DNA of 64,000 bases from Leptospira ellinghausenii (GCF_003114815.1 NZ_BFAZ01000009.1:186001-250000), one strand, 5' to 3'; numbered from the stretch's first letter, positions 1 to 9,720 are shown. A program made the numbers and translations. Notes: generated from the sequence alone by a model not told the origin.

Positions 1-2133
1 GGCACTTTTGATGTCTTCAGCGCCCAAATCAACACCGAGTAATGGATCATAAAACTCTAAATAAATTTTTAAGTTTCTCAAAGCATCAGAAGTATTACCG
101 GCAGCTTTTTGATTATAATATTTTAGCAAGTTGGCACGTAACAAAATTGGGTTTTTGTATTCTGCCATATAACTTCTAGTTTCAAAAACAGATGGTTTCC
201 CTGGTGGTTCCAAATCAATTTGAAGAGGGATAGGAATGATTGAGTCGAGTGTAAGATTCGATTCATTATAACGTCTTAAATCAGAAAGTGCCTTTGCCTT
301 AATGTATAAAAGTGTATGCCTGAATACATTTTGTTTCTCACTTTCCTTCGAATCCAAAATGGAATTTACATAAGAAAGTATAACTTCACTATTTTTGTTA
401 TCTGAAATTTTGGAGATAACATCCTCTAAAAGGTAACGAAGGTCCCTTTTTCGATCATTTGAAAAACTATGATTCAGATCGCTCAAATAAAGGGACTTTT
501 CTTTTTCCCAGGTATCGATCATTTCCTCATAAAGCTTGGAAAGTTGGTAGGTGTTCGGATTAAAATCGTAACCACCTAACCTTCTTTTAATTTCATCAAT
601 CTGATGGTAACTTGGATAAGTTTGGTAAATTTTGAATAATACTTCTTTTGCGTTCGTTATTTGTTTTTCATTTTCTAAATAATCAGCATACAGATGATAA
701 AGCATTGCTTCACCATCTGTAGGAAATTTTAATTCTGAGGATTGTCGTATTTCATTTAAAAGGTTAAAAGTCGAGCGAGTTTGTTTTGCTTCATTCCATT
801 TGATAAGGATGATTGCAAATATATTCTTATCTAATTCTACTTTTCTTTTGTATTCGCGAATCAACTGTAGTGCTTCTTCATTTTTACCGATGCGTTTTAA
901 GGTTGCATATTTTAATAAAGAAACCTGCGCTTCATAGATTGGATACAATGGATCTTCTGAATAAAATAATTCTACTGAGTCTAATGCCAAGAAGTAAGAT
1001 TCAATACTTTGACCTGGAGCCAAAAATTTAGAATATTGGTATTGTTCTTTTATATTGGGTTGTTTCGGAATGGATCCGTTCTCAGGTATAAAATAGATAT
1101 TGATGGCATTAAAATAAGATGCCGAAAATAATATTGACCCACCATTAAAATTTGAGTACCGAACATCAAAATTTGATGTTTCTCCAGAAGATAAAACTCT
1201 TTCTTCGCCTGTAGATAAATTTTTCTTAACAAGCAAACTATGGTCTCTTTCATCTAACCGACCATTTCCATTTGTATCTTTTCGGATAGATGAGAAGTAT
1301 AAGTTTTTTGATCGGTTATCAATTGTAGGCGAAAAGTCGAGGTATTGATCGTTTGTGATTCGTTTGGTGTTTCCATCCGCTAATTGAATTTGATAAATCT
1401 CACCAAATTTGTTCTCGTTATAAGAAACAACTAATACCGATTGTCCGTCAGAAGAAACATAAGGTGAAGTTACTCCCATCGAAGTGATTTGTTTGATTTG
1501 AGTTGGTTTATCAAGTTGGATGGAACATAAATTTGGTAAGCCTGGAGTGAATCTATCTGAAATGAAATAAATTGTTTTACCATCAGGGGACCAAACAGGA
1601 TCAGTATCGATAATACCTTTATGGTATTCTCCTTTTTGATTAGGTAAATTTGTTAAATTGATAAACTCATCATTGATAAATCGATGACCTTTCAAATATT
1701 CTTGGATCCACTCTTCTGGTTCGATTTGTAATAATATCAAATCACCTTCGGAATCAAATTCCTCTGAAACAAAAACTAAATATTTTCCATCTGGTGAAAT
1801 TGCTGGTTTTGATTCGGAAAAAGGATTATCTGTGATTGGAACAACAATTGAACTTTGTAAATCACGAAACCAAACATCAAAATTTCCCTTTTGGTCTGTT
1901 GCGTAAAAAAGATACCTTCCATCTTTAGTCGTTGAGCTATATAGATTATTCCCCCTTTGCACTGTTAAAGGGAATGGTTTTGATTGTGTTGGTGAAAAAT
2001 AATTTTTTGAAATAGCAGAATAGTCAAAATTAACATTCGCATACTTCACTTTACTTTGGAATAAAGCACAATTAATTGTGACTAAAATGAGTAAAAGTAA
2101 GGATAACGGGAAAACCTTTTGAATTGGCTTCAT
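1..2133 (-). CDS. PD40/TolB-like propeller lipoprotein with helical C-terminal region (partial)
   Basis: The frame starts at the ATG complementary to 2131-2133 and stays open to the window edge, giving at least 711 residues with the C-terminus missing. The N-terminus is a signal peptide ending in TINC near residue 22, a weak lipobox, so it is probably a lipoprotein. Residues about 50-400 hold repeated PD40/WD40-like blades, for example SPDGKYLVFVS near residue 115 and SPDGKTIYFISD near 180, as in TolB. From about residue 400 the sequence is helical and TPR-like, suggesting a scaffold. Its ATG overlaps the stop of the upstream lipoprotein gene as ATGA, so translation is probably coupled and the AsmA-like, YdbL-like and PD40 proteins form one envelope operon. 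The partner is unknown. Confidence 0.8.
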   Translation of the reverse strand, partial: MKPIQKVFPLSLLLLILVTINCALFQSKVKYANVNFDYSAISKNYFSPTQSKPFPLTVQRGNNLYSSTTKDGRYLFYATDQKGNFDVWFRDLQSSIVVPITDNPFSESKPAISPDGKYLVFVSEEFDSEGDLILLQIEPEEWIQEYLKGHRFINDEFINLTNLPNQKGEYHKGIIDTDPVWSPDGKTIYFISDRFTPGLPNLCSIQLDKPTQIKQITSMGVTSPYVSSDGQSVLVVSYNENKFGEIYQIQLADGNTKRITNDQYLDFSPTIDNRSKNLYFSSIRKDTNGNGRLDERDHSLLVKKNLSTGEERVLSSGETSNFDVRYSNFNGGSILFSASYFNAINIYFIPENGSIPKQPNIKEQYQYSKFLAPGQSIESYFLALDSVELFYSEDPLYPIYEAQVSLLKYATLKRIGKNEEALQLIREYKRKVELDKNIFAIILIKWNEAKQTRSTFNLLNEIRQSSELKFPTDGEAMLYHLYADYLENEKQITNAKEVLFKIYQTYPSYHQIDEIKRRLGGYDFNPNTYQLSKLYEEMIDTWEKEKSLYLSDLNHSFSNDRKRDLRYLLEDVISKISDNKNSEVILSYVNSILDSKESEKQNVFRHTLLYIKAKALSDLRRYNESNLTLDSIIPIPLQIDLEPPGKPSVFETRSYMAEYKNPILLRANLLKYYNQKAAGNTSDALRNLKIYLEFYDPLLGVDLGAEDIKSA

Positions 2134-2705
2134 TGGTATTTTTCCCACCTTCCTGAAACTGTTTCATAATATTCACCAATCGAGACTGATTTATAATATT
2201 CCTCTGCTAACGATTGTTTAATTTTAGACAACTCGTCTTCTTTTTTTCCTTTTTTCTTTTGAATTGTTAGTTCTTTCTCCATAATGAACTTACGAGATTC
2301 ATTTAAAAAAAGAATCACGTCTTCTACTCTCTTTTTTTTAGCTGGAAGTTCATAATTGGCATATGTTGGAAGAGAAGTTGCGAGTGGATTTAATTTTACA
2401 TAACCTTGTGGTGTTTCTCCCAAAATACCATGAGTTTTATAAATTTTAATTTCAGGCGAAAGGTAGTTCAATCGAATTCGATGGGCTCGTATTTCTGGGT
2501 CAGAATCTTCTTTTGCTAATTTTTCTTGGTTATTCTGGCCATTTGTAGAGGATTGAATCGAACCAATCATCCAACCTTCTTTCTCTAATTCTCTATCCTC
2601 ACCTACCATTTGTTTTTCGGCAGCTGTTTGCGCATTGGTGATTGTAATCGGAGGTACTTTTAAGCTACAACCTATGAGTAAAAAAGATAATAGAATTCGT
2701 TTCAT
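2130..2705 (-). CDS. YdbL/DUF1318-like lipoprotein
   Basis: 191 residues with a clear lipoprotein signal, LLIGC, with Cys at residue 13. The C-terminal half resembles E. coli YdbL (DUF1318) as I remember it: a GETPQGYVKL block, a helical segment with FLNESRKFI, then the ending GEYYETVSGRW, which matches the GEY...GKW ending of YdbL. The gene follows a large AsmA-like gene by 7 bases and overlaps the next lipoprotein gene by 4 bases. In E. coli, ydbH-ynbE-ydbL form an operon implicated in phospholipid transport between the membranes, so a helper role for the AsmA-like protein is inferred. The first half, rich in Glu and Asn, is not recognised. Family assignment is moderately sure. Confidence 0.7.
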   Translation of the reverse strand: MKRILLSFLLIGCSLKVPPITITNAQTAAEKQMVGEDRELEKEGWMIGSIQSSTNGQNNQEKLAKEDSDPEIRAHRIRLNYLSPEIKIYKTHGILGETPQGYVKLNPLATSLPTYANYELPAKKKRVEDVILFLNESRKFIMEKELTIQKKKGKKEDELSKIKQSLAEEYYKSVSIGEYYETVSGRWEKYQ

Positions 2706-2712
2706 ACAAACC

Positions 2713-5700
2713 TCACTCTTGGTATGTTTGGATCTCGTTTTGTGCTCGTTTCAAAAAATTCGCAAGAGGCATTCTCTGTTGAGAGATTTTGCCATCTTCT
2801 AGTTTCATGATCAATGATAAGAGAGAACGATCAAAATACACATCTGCATATACTAACCCTCTCGATAATGATATATCGATTTTGCTAATCGGGTAACTGT
2901 CAGTGATACGATCGATAAAGAAGTTTTGAGCTGAAATTACGTTTAAAGCACTTTTTCCAAAGTCACGACCAATTTGGAAAATTGAAAAAAACAAATCTAA
3001 ATTTGCAATCGGTTCACTTAAATCTCTAACCTTTATGTTTAAGTCAGCCTTTAATTTTCCATCATCAATTTTATCTCGCACTTTAGGTGCCATGAGTTGC
3101 TTTAAATCGATATCCCTAATGAGTAAATTCCCTCTAAACTCCATTGTTTTAGGATCTAAATTCCCTAAATTAAAAACTAAATTTTTGCCGAGAATGATTC
3201 CATCCATAGAAAAGGATTTTAAGGATTCTATATTGGCAAAATTCTCTTTGTATTCGATAAATGCACTAAACCCTGGTGAATCTTTTTGTTTTTTCACATA
3301 TTCAAAAGGTAAGTTAGGTATATTTGGGTGTGTCCCAATCACTTTACCGATTGTTACGTTGGGAGTATTAAATCTTCCATAATTTTTGATGAAGATTGAC
3401 TTATCTCCAATGATTAAACTTTCATCTGGTTTGAAGGCAAGATTATGTTGGATAGGAATCTTAGCATTAATCTCTTCGACTAAGTATGCCTTACAGGATT
3501 CTCCTGGGCATTTTTGATTGTTGTAAGATAAAGATGGTAATTTTGAAAAAAACTCTCCATTAATATCATAATCATTTATTTTTAAATTTAACCCTAAATC
3601 ACCCTGAACTGAAATTCCTTTTGCCAGATATTGTTTGGATGGAGAAACCACAGAGAGAATCAAATCTAAATTGCCAAAATAAGGACCTAATGGTGGTTTT
3701 GGTTTATCTAGTTTAACCAACTTTCCACTCAATGAAGTTTTTAAAACTCCAGAAAATGCATTTACCTTCATTTGTTTGATTAGGATTTCATTTGAATTTG
3801 TACCATTGATAGTGAGATCTGTTGTTAGTTTCAGATCTTTCATTTCTAAACCAGGTAAATCGGCATAAAGGTTGGCATTTATGTGTTTCGAACCTGGGCT
3901 TTGCACATAATTCGCGTTAAGTTTAATTTTTGGTTGTAGGCCAAGTAAATTCTGGAGCGGAGATATTTTTTCCTTTAAGACAAGAGGCAAAACCAATAAT
4001 AAGTTGGGAGTATTTAATTTTAAATCGAGAGGTGAAACCTGAGCGTTCAGAGTTTCTCCCGGTTTGACATTTCCTTTTAATTGAAGTTCAATGGCTTTGT
4101 TTCCAGTGAGTGTCCTTTGGTCTAATGTAAAGTTTTGGATTTGAATTTCTTTGATTCCAAATGGCTTATCAAAAAGCAAATTAGTGTTAATGTCTAAGTT
4201 TAAATGGGATGCAGGTGACCTAGAACGATCAATTTGGTAACGAAATCCATCTACAGTAACATTCGAATTTATATGAATGTTGGCAAAAGAATCTCCCGAA
4301 GATTGTAATGCTAATTTGACTTTGCCGGCAATCCCCTGTGAATATTCTGCAATTTGTAATTTCTCGAGTGATGCCAATACATGAAATCCAGAAGATTGTG
4401 AATACTCACCAGACAAACGAATCTCTGATTGGTTATAATTGATCTGTGATGGTAAAATCGTGAGCGATTTTAATTTTGGAAACGGAATTTCTATCGTTGG
4501 TTCCTTCATCGAACCAAAGTCTAAGTTAGCTGTTAAGTCTAAATTGGCTGTTTCAAGTGCATGAGGTTTTTTATTCCCTATCTTTAGATACACTTTGTTC
4601 GCGAGTAATTTTAGATTTGCTTTTGTTTGGTTCCAATTTCCATGAACTCCAGTCCCTGCCAAAGAAAGATCTCCCGAAACCTTCATTACAGGAATCATAC
4701 CTTCCAATTGGTTTAAAGAAAATTGTAGATCACTTAACTTTAATTCAGAAGATTCTACATCCAGATTTACCTCTGGTGTATCTGTGGAAAGTTTTGAGAT
4801 GACACCTCCCAGTTTGAGCCACGTTTGTCCGATCACACGTAAATCAAATTGTTGGATTTTTAAAACGTCTTCTTTAGGATCAAAATGTATGTCCGACAGT
4901 AATCTGATTCCAGTTTGAACTTGTTTCCCTCTGACATCTAAATTTAAGTTGTCCTTCCCAATATCTGTTGCGAACAAAAACAATTCAGGTGATTCCGTAC
5001 GATCCCATTCAAATCGAAGTGACATTGGTAAGGTCTCTTTCCAATTCAATTGATTCGATTTAAATTCGATTGATAATGGTCGTTCTGAATTCAAATGAAC
5101 CATTACTTCATCTAACTGATTTAAGGCGTCTATATTCAATGGGATCGATGTGAATCGATTAGTGATGAGTTTTGTCTGGAAGTCAAAATTTTGAATGGAG
5201 GCATATTGGATATTGCCCGTTTCCCGGATGTATTGGAGAGAGACACCCTTCATATTCAAATGAGCAGTTAACTGCAAGGGAAGATAGGTATTAATTTCTG
5301 TAAGCGGAGGACCAATTTCTTTTTTTGGTTTTTCTTCCTGTTTTGGATTTGGTTTGAATAGATGAGATACATTCCATTGTCCATTTCTCTCTTCTATCCG
5401 AATATTCGAATCAATGAAACTGATATCAGAGATTCGAATTTTTCCTAAAAACAATAATGGCAGGTTATAACGAACTCGGATTTCTTTTGCGCGAAAGAAG
5501 GCATCTCCGGCGAAGGGTCCACCTGGATACAATTTTAGATCTTGGATTTCAATTCCGTAAAGTAAGGAAAAAGAAGTGAACTTACCTTCCATTTTGACCA
5601 AGGTATACTTGGAAACAAAATGGGGTACAAGCCAGTTCGCTGTAAATTGGTTAAAAACGAGTTTGTAGAGTAGGAAGAGGACAAAAAGCCCTCGAAAGGT

Positions 5701-5748
5701 TTTGGTTTTGGCGATTCCTAAACTACCCTTCAGGATTGGATTCATCAC
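2713..5748 (-). CDS. AsmA/YdbH-like intermembrane protein
   Basis: 1011 residues. One N-terminal membrane segment (about residues 18-36, FRGLFVLFLLYKLVFNQF) anchors a very long periplasmic region dominated by beta-strand repeats with alternating hydrophobic residues, the signature of AsmA/TamB-like proteins that form lipid-conducting grooves. The motif NGQWNVSHLF after a short strand-rich segment is typical of AsmA N-terminal domains. The length is close to E. coli YdbH (about 880 residues), and the downstream YdbL-like lipoprotein supports the YdbH branch. It would sit in the inner membrane and span the periplasm. Start: MM at 5748, where the second Met is equally possible. Its upstream neighbour is a STAS gene 18 bases away on the same strand. 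Confidence 0.75.
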   Translation of the reverse strand: MMNPILKGSLGIAKTKTFRGLFVLFLLYKLVFNQFTANWLVPHFVSKYTLVKMEGKFTSFSLLYGIEIQDLKLYPGGPFAGDAFFRAKEIRVRYNLPLLFLGKIRISDISFIDSNIRIEERNGQWNVSHLFKPNPKQEEKPKKEIGPPLTEINTYLPLQLTAHLNMKGVSLQYIRETGNIQYASIQNFDFQTKLITNRFTSIPLNIDALNQLDEVMVHLNSERPLSIEFKSNQLNWKETLPMSLRFEWDRTESPELFLFATDIGKDNLNLDVRGKQVQTGIRLLSDIHFDPKEDVLKIQQFDLRVIGQTWLKLGGVISKLSTDTPEVNLDVESSELKLSDLQFSLNQLEGMIPVMKVSGDLSLAGTGVHGNWNQTKANLKLLANKVYLKIGNKKPHALETANLDLTANLDFGSMKEPTIEIPFPKLKSLTILPSQINYNQSEIRLSGEYSQSSGFHVLASLEKLQIAEYSQGIAGKVKLALQSSGDSFANIHINSNVTVDGFRYQIDRSRSPASHLNLDINTNLLFDKPFGIKEIQIQNFTLDQRTLTGNKAIELQLKGNVKPGETLNAQVSPLDLKLNTPNLLLVLPLVLKEKISPLQNLLGLQPKIKLNANYVQSPGSKHINANLYADLPGLEMKDLKLTTDLTINGTNSNEILIKQMKVNAFSGVLKTSLSGKLVKLDKPKPPLGPYFGNLDLILSVVSPSKQYLAKGISVQGDLGLNLKINDYDINGEFFSKLPSLSYNNQKCPGESCKAYLVEEINAKIPIQHNLAFKPDESLIIGDKSIFIKNYGRFNTPNVTIGKVIGTHPNIPNLPFEYVKKQKDSPGFSAFIEYKENFANIESLKSFSMDGIILGKNLVFNLGNLDPKTMEFRGNLLIRDIDLKQLMAPKVRDKIDDGKLKADLNIKVRDLSEPIANLDLFFSIFQIGRDFGKSALNVISAQNFFIDRITDSYPISKIDISLSRGLVYADVYFDRSLLSLIMKLEDGKISQQRMPLANFLKRAQNEIQTYQE

Positions 5749-5766
5749 AAGAATCGCCTCTAAGAT

Positions 5767-6108
5767 TTAATATTCGAAGGAGTCTTCAGCCTCTTCCAGA
5801 GTTTTGTATATCTCAAACACACTGGAAAGTTTGGTAATTTCCATGAGGTTTTCGATATCGGAATTTAAGTTCGCAAAAACTAGACGTCCATTCAGACCAT
5901 CTATGTGTTTGTAGATGTTCAGAAACGTTCCCAGTCCAGCAGAATTGATAAAGGGAACCTTTTTCAAATCGATGATGAATTTTGGGACTTGGCCTTTTTT
6001 GATGTACTGTTCAATCTTTTCAGACAACTCGAACTCATTGCCGGCTTTGATGGCACCTTCAATTTTAATGATGTGCACGTCGTTTTTACTAGTAACTTTG
6101 ATTTTCAT
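5767..6108 (-). CDS. STAS-domain anti-sigma factor antagonist
   Basis: 113 residues, the usual length of a SpoIIAA/RsbV protein made of one STAS domain. The phosphoserine loop is visible as INSAGLGTF around residue 56, preceded by FIIDLKKVPF. Proteins of this type bind an anti-sigma or kinase partner in the unphosphorylated state and release a sigma factor. A GAAGGG-like ribosome site precedes the ATG. No anti-sigma kinase is adjacent, but a sigma-like HTH gene lies just upstream on the same strand, so a local regulatory pair is possible though not shown. The AsmA-like gene follows 18 bases downstream. Confidence 0.9.
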   Translation of the reverse strand: MKIKVTSKNDVHIIKIEGAIKAGNEFELSEKIEQYIKKGQVPKFIIDLKKVPFINSAGLGTFLNIYKHIDGLNGRLVFANLNSDIENLMEITKLSSVFEIYKTLEEAEDSFEY

Positions 6109-6171
6109 AACCCTTCGGAAGGTGGTGTTGCCATAAGCATCAATCGAATTTGCCGAATGTAAAGCAAATTT

Positions 6172-7002
6172 TTATGCATAGTGCAATAAATCTTTGCCGA
6201 CTTTCCTGAGTTCATGTTTTCCTTGTGACAAATGATTGCGAACTGCCTTTCTTGTGATGCCGAGCCATTTGGCAATCTCCCTTTCTGAAAAAAAACTACG
6301 ATCAAAGGCTCTTGTCCTACGCAACATCCAAATTTTTTTCTGTTTCCCATACCAATCCCGTCGCTTCGGGTCCGTAGTTTCATATAATTTTCTTGTGTAA
6401 CGTGTGATCATAGAAGTGAGTCGTAAGACTAATTGCCGATGCAGATTTCGTCTTTCTTCCCATTCTGAAAAAAATAAATTCTCATCCAATTGGTTCTCCT
6501 TCAATTTCCATAAGAGGAATTGTTTTAGATTTTGTTTCATGGGTAAATCGAATTGTAAGGAAAGCACTAAAGCAGTGAAGATGGGGAGTTTTTCTAGATT
6601 TGATTTTAGAATCTCAACTTTTTCTTCCATAGGGTCCTCCTCATTGGCTGGGGTGGAATAATTCCAAAGCTGTAAATACAATTCCCCTGATTCGGGAATT
6701 TCTGAATTACGAAATCGATTTCGGTATTGGTTGAAGATATAAGTGACAAAAAAACCCAAAACATGAGTGAGTTGGTATTTTAAACTCAAAATCCACATTT
6801 TAGAAAATACTTCTAAAATGGTAACAATCATTTCAGAACTTTCATCTTCTGATATGTTTCTTTTTTTGGCCAATCGATCAACCATCCAAATTGGCAAATA
6901 TTCTCTTACAAGTCCAAGATCGTTTGTGATCCTTGCTTGGCTGATCAATGGTAAAATTTTTTCATCTAATATCTTTGGTAACATAGCCAAAGTTTTTACC
7001 AA
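6172..7002 (-). CDS. Sigma-70-like helix-turn-helix protein
   Basis: 276 residues, soluble and helical. The last 40 residues (FSEREIAKWLGITRKAVRNH, then LSQGKHELRKVGK) read as a region-4-like helix-turn-helix of the sigma/LuxR type. The middle contains a basic aromatic stretch (TRYTRKLYE, RRDWYGKQKKIWMLRRTRAF). I do not see a clear sigma region 2, so it may be a divergent sigma factor or a sigma-derived regulator. It lies upstream of the STAS gene, separated by about 60 bases. An alternative start is Met7. I recognise the fold of the C-terminus but not a named family. Confidence 0.6.
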   Translation of the reverse strand: MVKTLAMLPKILDEKILPLISQARITNDLGLVREYLPIWMVDRLAKKRNISEDESSEMIVTILEVFSKMWILSLKYQLTHVLGFFVTYIFNQYRNRFRNSEIPESGELYLQLWNYSTPANEEDPMEEKVEILKSNLEKLPIFTALVLSLQFDLPMKQNLKQFLLWKLKENQLDENLFFSEWEERRNLHRQLVLRLTSMITRYTRKLYETTDPKRRDWYGKQKKIWMLRRTRAFDRSFFSEREIAKWLGITRKAVRNHLSQGKHELRKVGKDLLHYA

Positions 7003-7079
7003 AACGCAAAACCAATGAATACTACAATTTTATAGTTAACATTCGTTACAATAGATTAGAATGAAAATTAGATGTTAAA

Positions 7080-8453
7080 TTATGAACTTTTTAATTTAAT
7101 TTTTTTGTACATTAAAATCGAAACGGAGAGGAAAACATGGATTAAGTTAAAAAATACAAATGGTAAATAACTCAAGACGGAAACTCCGAGCGAAGATGCC
7201 ATAAACGCCCCACAACTATTCCATGGGATTAAGGGAGAAGTAATCGTTCCTGAGTCTTCTAATGCCCTTGAGATGTCTTTTTCAGGTATTTGTTTTTCAA
7301 CCGCAAGCGTTCGGAATGCACGGGCGGGGATCACAAGGGAAAGATACTGGTCTGCAGTCATCAAATTGAGTAAAAAAGAAACACCCATCGTTGATAATAG
7401 AATATCATATTGGTTTTTTACCCATCGTTTGATTTGCATTAGAATTTCATTTAAATATCCATAACCTTCTACCACCGCCCCAAACCAAACCGCACTTAAG
7501 ATCAAAATTTCTGTGGGCAATATCGAAACGATTCCTCCACCACTCAAGAATTGATCCCAAGTCAGATTTCCTGTTTGAGACTTGTATCCCAAAACAAGAG
7601 AACGAAACATTTCAAACGAAACTCCAGATTCTATGATGGGAAATAAAAAAGCAGATCCGATGCCGAGTAAAAAAGAGACACGCACGGGTAAGTGGAACAA
7701 GGAAGAACCAAATACAAGTAAAACAGGGATCAATTTCCAATAAACGATTCTATTTTGCAGTAACTGCGACAATCCAATCTCGGAAGGGAACACTGTATCT
7801 CGGGATGGATCCCAAACAAATAAATTCAAAAGATAAAAACATAAAACAGCCAATAAAAAACTCATACATGTGGTTTTTAACATATGCCGTATATGTGTCC
7901 ATATAGGAACGTGTGTTAAACTAGAGGCCAAATTCGTTGTATCAGACAATGGAGACAGTTTATCACCAAAATAACAGCCACTGACAATGGCTCCTGCTGA
8001 CATCACATCAGAGAATCCCCAAATTTTGGAAACACCCATAAGGGCAACACCTAACGTACCTGCCGTTGTCCAAGAGGAACCAGAAACCATAGAAGCAATG
8101 GCAGAAACAATGGCAACCGATGGTAAAAATAATTTTGGTTCAATGAGAATTGTACCAATTTGCATCATCGTGAGTAATACACCAGAGTATGCCCATGAAG
8201 CGATGAGTAACCCTACTAAAAATAAAATCTCCATTGCAGGGAATACTGAGTGTAAATTTTTGCGAAAGGCAGAATGTAAAAAAACAAATTTATGATGGAA
8301 CCTTTGTAAATACGAAAGGCTACCAGCAAGGCACAAAGCCAAAGGATGAGGGTACGGTACAGTCCATATATACCTAAAAAACAAAATTGATATAACTAAA
8401 TAGAGTATGGGAGTGAGAGAAAAAAATAAATGGTATTTTTTTTCTCTCTCCAT
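7080..8453 (-). CDS. NhaC-family Na+/H+ antiporter
   Basis: 457 residues with about 11-12 hydrophobic segments. The most telling stretch is GSSWTTAGTLGVALMG followed by GCYFGDKLSPLSDTTNLAS, the NhaC family hallmark with the DKLSPLSDTT motif. A second family block, TADQYLSLVIPARAF, lies near the C-terminus, together with SGTITSPLIPWNSCG. NhaC proteins exchange cytoplasmic Na+ (or an organic acid pair in the malate/lactate subgroup) for protons in the inner membrane. The gene starts 10 bases after the upstream Nramp-like gene on the same strand, so the two are probably co-transcribed. The exact ion or substrate cannot be told from sequence alone. Confidence 0.88.
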   Translation of the reverse strand: MEREKKYHLFFSLTPILYLVISILFFRYIWTVPYPHPLALCLAGSLSYLQRFHHKFVFLHSAFRKNLHSVFPAMEILFLVGLLIASWAYSGVLLTMMQIGTILIEPKLFLPSVAIVSAIASMVSGSSWTTAGTLGVALMGVSKIWGFSDVMSAGAIVSGCYFGDKLSPLSDTTNLASSLTHVPIWTHIRHMLKTTCMSFLLAVLCFYLLNLFVWDPSRDTVFPSEIGLSQLLQNRIVYWKLIPVLLVFGSSLFHLPVRVSFLLGIGSAFLFPIIESGVSFEMFRSLVLGYKSQTGNLTWDQFLSGGGIVSILPTEILILSAVWFGAVVEGYGYLNEILMQIKRWVKNQYDILLSTMGVSFLLNLMTADQYLSLVIPARAFRTLAVEKQIPEKDISRALEDSGTITSPLIPWNSCGAFMASSLGVSVLSYLPFVFFNLIHVFLSVSILMYKKIKLKSS

Positions 8454-8463
8454 AAAACTTTAA

Positions 8464-9720
8464 TTAGAAAAAAGTAATATTGATATAATAAATGGAAAAC
8501 CCAAACAAAAACAAAATCCCAAACCAAGACAATAAATTCATCCAAGGTTTTGGCCTTTCTTCTTTCGGAATTTCTTTTCCAAACAATATTAAATGATGGA
8601 TCAATGCAAGTATTGGGGCATTTAAAAACGATACTGTTGTCGCAAAGTCGACTAAACTTTTCATATTGGTACGAAAGAAAAGTAAAATTAAAATAGAACC
8701 AATCCCAACGAGTAAAATCCAATACCAATATAACTTTTCCGTCGAAAACTTTTGTAATGTTGGGAACAATCGTCTGCTTGCATTGGAAACAACTCGCGGA
8801 TATGCATCAAAACATGTTAATGTTGTTGAGAACATGGTGAAAAAAGCAGCGACCAAGATAATGGGATAAGACCAAGACCCAATGGCAGAGGTATAAAGTT
8901 TAACCAATTCGGATGCAAATCCAACTGCTTGTGAAGAAAATTCCATACCTGTATTGTACATCATATTGGAACCAAGTGCCAAAAAACAAACAGCAAGAAG
9001 TGTCGTCCCAATATAACCAATGTTAAAATCAATCATGGCGTATTTCATCGGAGGTAATTTCCCATCTGGAGTCTTTTTCGCAAGTGTCCAATCGGATTGC
9101 CATACTGCAGCCTCTATCGGAATGGGCATCCAACCCATTAGAGCAATCAAGAAGGCAACATCAGCTAAGTTTCCTAAGGAAAACGTTTTCCCTTCTGTAG
9201 TTAGTTTTGGGATGCCCGCATAAAACGATAAAACCATAGCAACGATTGTTGCTACTGTGAGGAGCACAACAATCCACTTCATCAGTCCATCCAATGCCTG
9301 GAATTTACCGATTGCCAATAGTAAAAAACAAAATGTAAGGATGATTGCGCATAACATCCATGGTTCCATAGTTAAACCAAGTAAGTTAGAAAATAAACCA
9401 GATGTAACCAATGTTACTGTTGCTACGATGATACACATCGTTCCGACGGATATACCGAAGAATATCCATATCGGCAATCTTCCCAAAGATTCATAACCAT
9501 CTAATAATGATTTACCGGTAACTATTGTATACTTTGTTCCCACAACAAAAAAGGGATACTTGATAAAATTGGCAAAAATCACGACTGCGAGCAATCCATA
9601 CCCATATACAGCTCCAGCTCGAGTGGATTGGACCAAATGGGAAACACCCACAGCGGCACCAGCATACAATAAACCAGGACCAAGATACGCTAAAAAAGGA
9701 AATCGTCTCATTTTGGACAA
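8464..9720 (-). CDS. Nramp-fold transporter with atypical metal-site motifs
   Basis: 418 residues, about 11 membrane segments, starting with FLAYLGPGLLYAGAA, which is the Nramp N-terminus. The TM1 motif that in true Nramp is DPGN is here replaced by GVSH within AAVGVSHLVQSTRAG. The TM6 metal-binding motif (usually MPHN) reads MPIPIEAAVWQ. Both ligand positions are therefore changed, so classic Mn/Fe transport should not be assumed. It belongs to the APC/LeuT-fold superfamily and sits in the inner membrane. It is followed after 10 bases by an NhaC antiporter and lies 29 bases after the histidine kinase gene; all are on the minus strand. Confidence 0.8.
   Translation of the reverse strand: MSKMRRFPFLAYLGPGLLYAGAAVGVSHLVQSTRAGAVYGYGLLAVVIFANFIKYPFFVVGTKYTIVTGKSLLDGYESLGRLPIWIFFGISVGTMCIIVATVTLVTSGLFSNLLGLTMEPWMLCAIILTFCFLLLAIGKFQALDGLMKWIVVLLTVATIVAMVLSFYAGIPKLTTEGKTFSLGNLADVAFLIALMGWMPIPIEAAVWQSDWTLAKKTPDGKLPPMKYAMIDFNIGYIGTTLLAVCFLALGSNMMYNTGMEFSSQAVGFASELVKLYTSAIGSWSYPIILVAAFFTMFSTTLTCFDAYPRVVSNASRRLFPTLQKFSTEKLYWYWILLVGIGSILILLFFRTNMKSLVDFATTVSFLNAPILALIHHLILFGKEIPKEERPKPWMNLLSWFGILFLFGFSIYYINITFF

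Noticed and set aside
8396..8728. Minus-strand ORF spanning the NhaC/Nramp junction
   Set aside because: It overlaps two well-supported genes in another frame and has no family signal.
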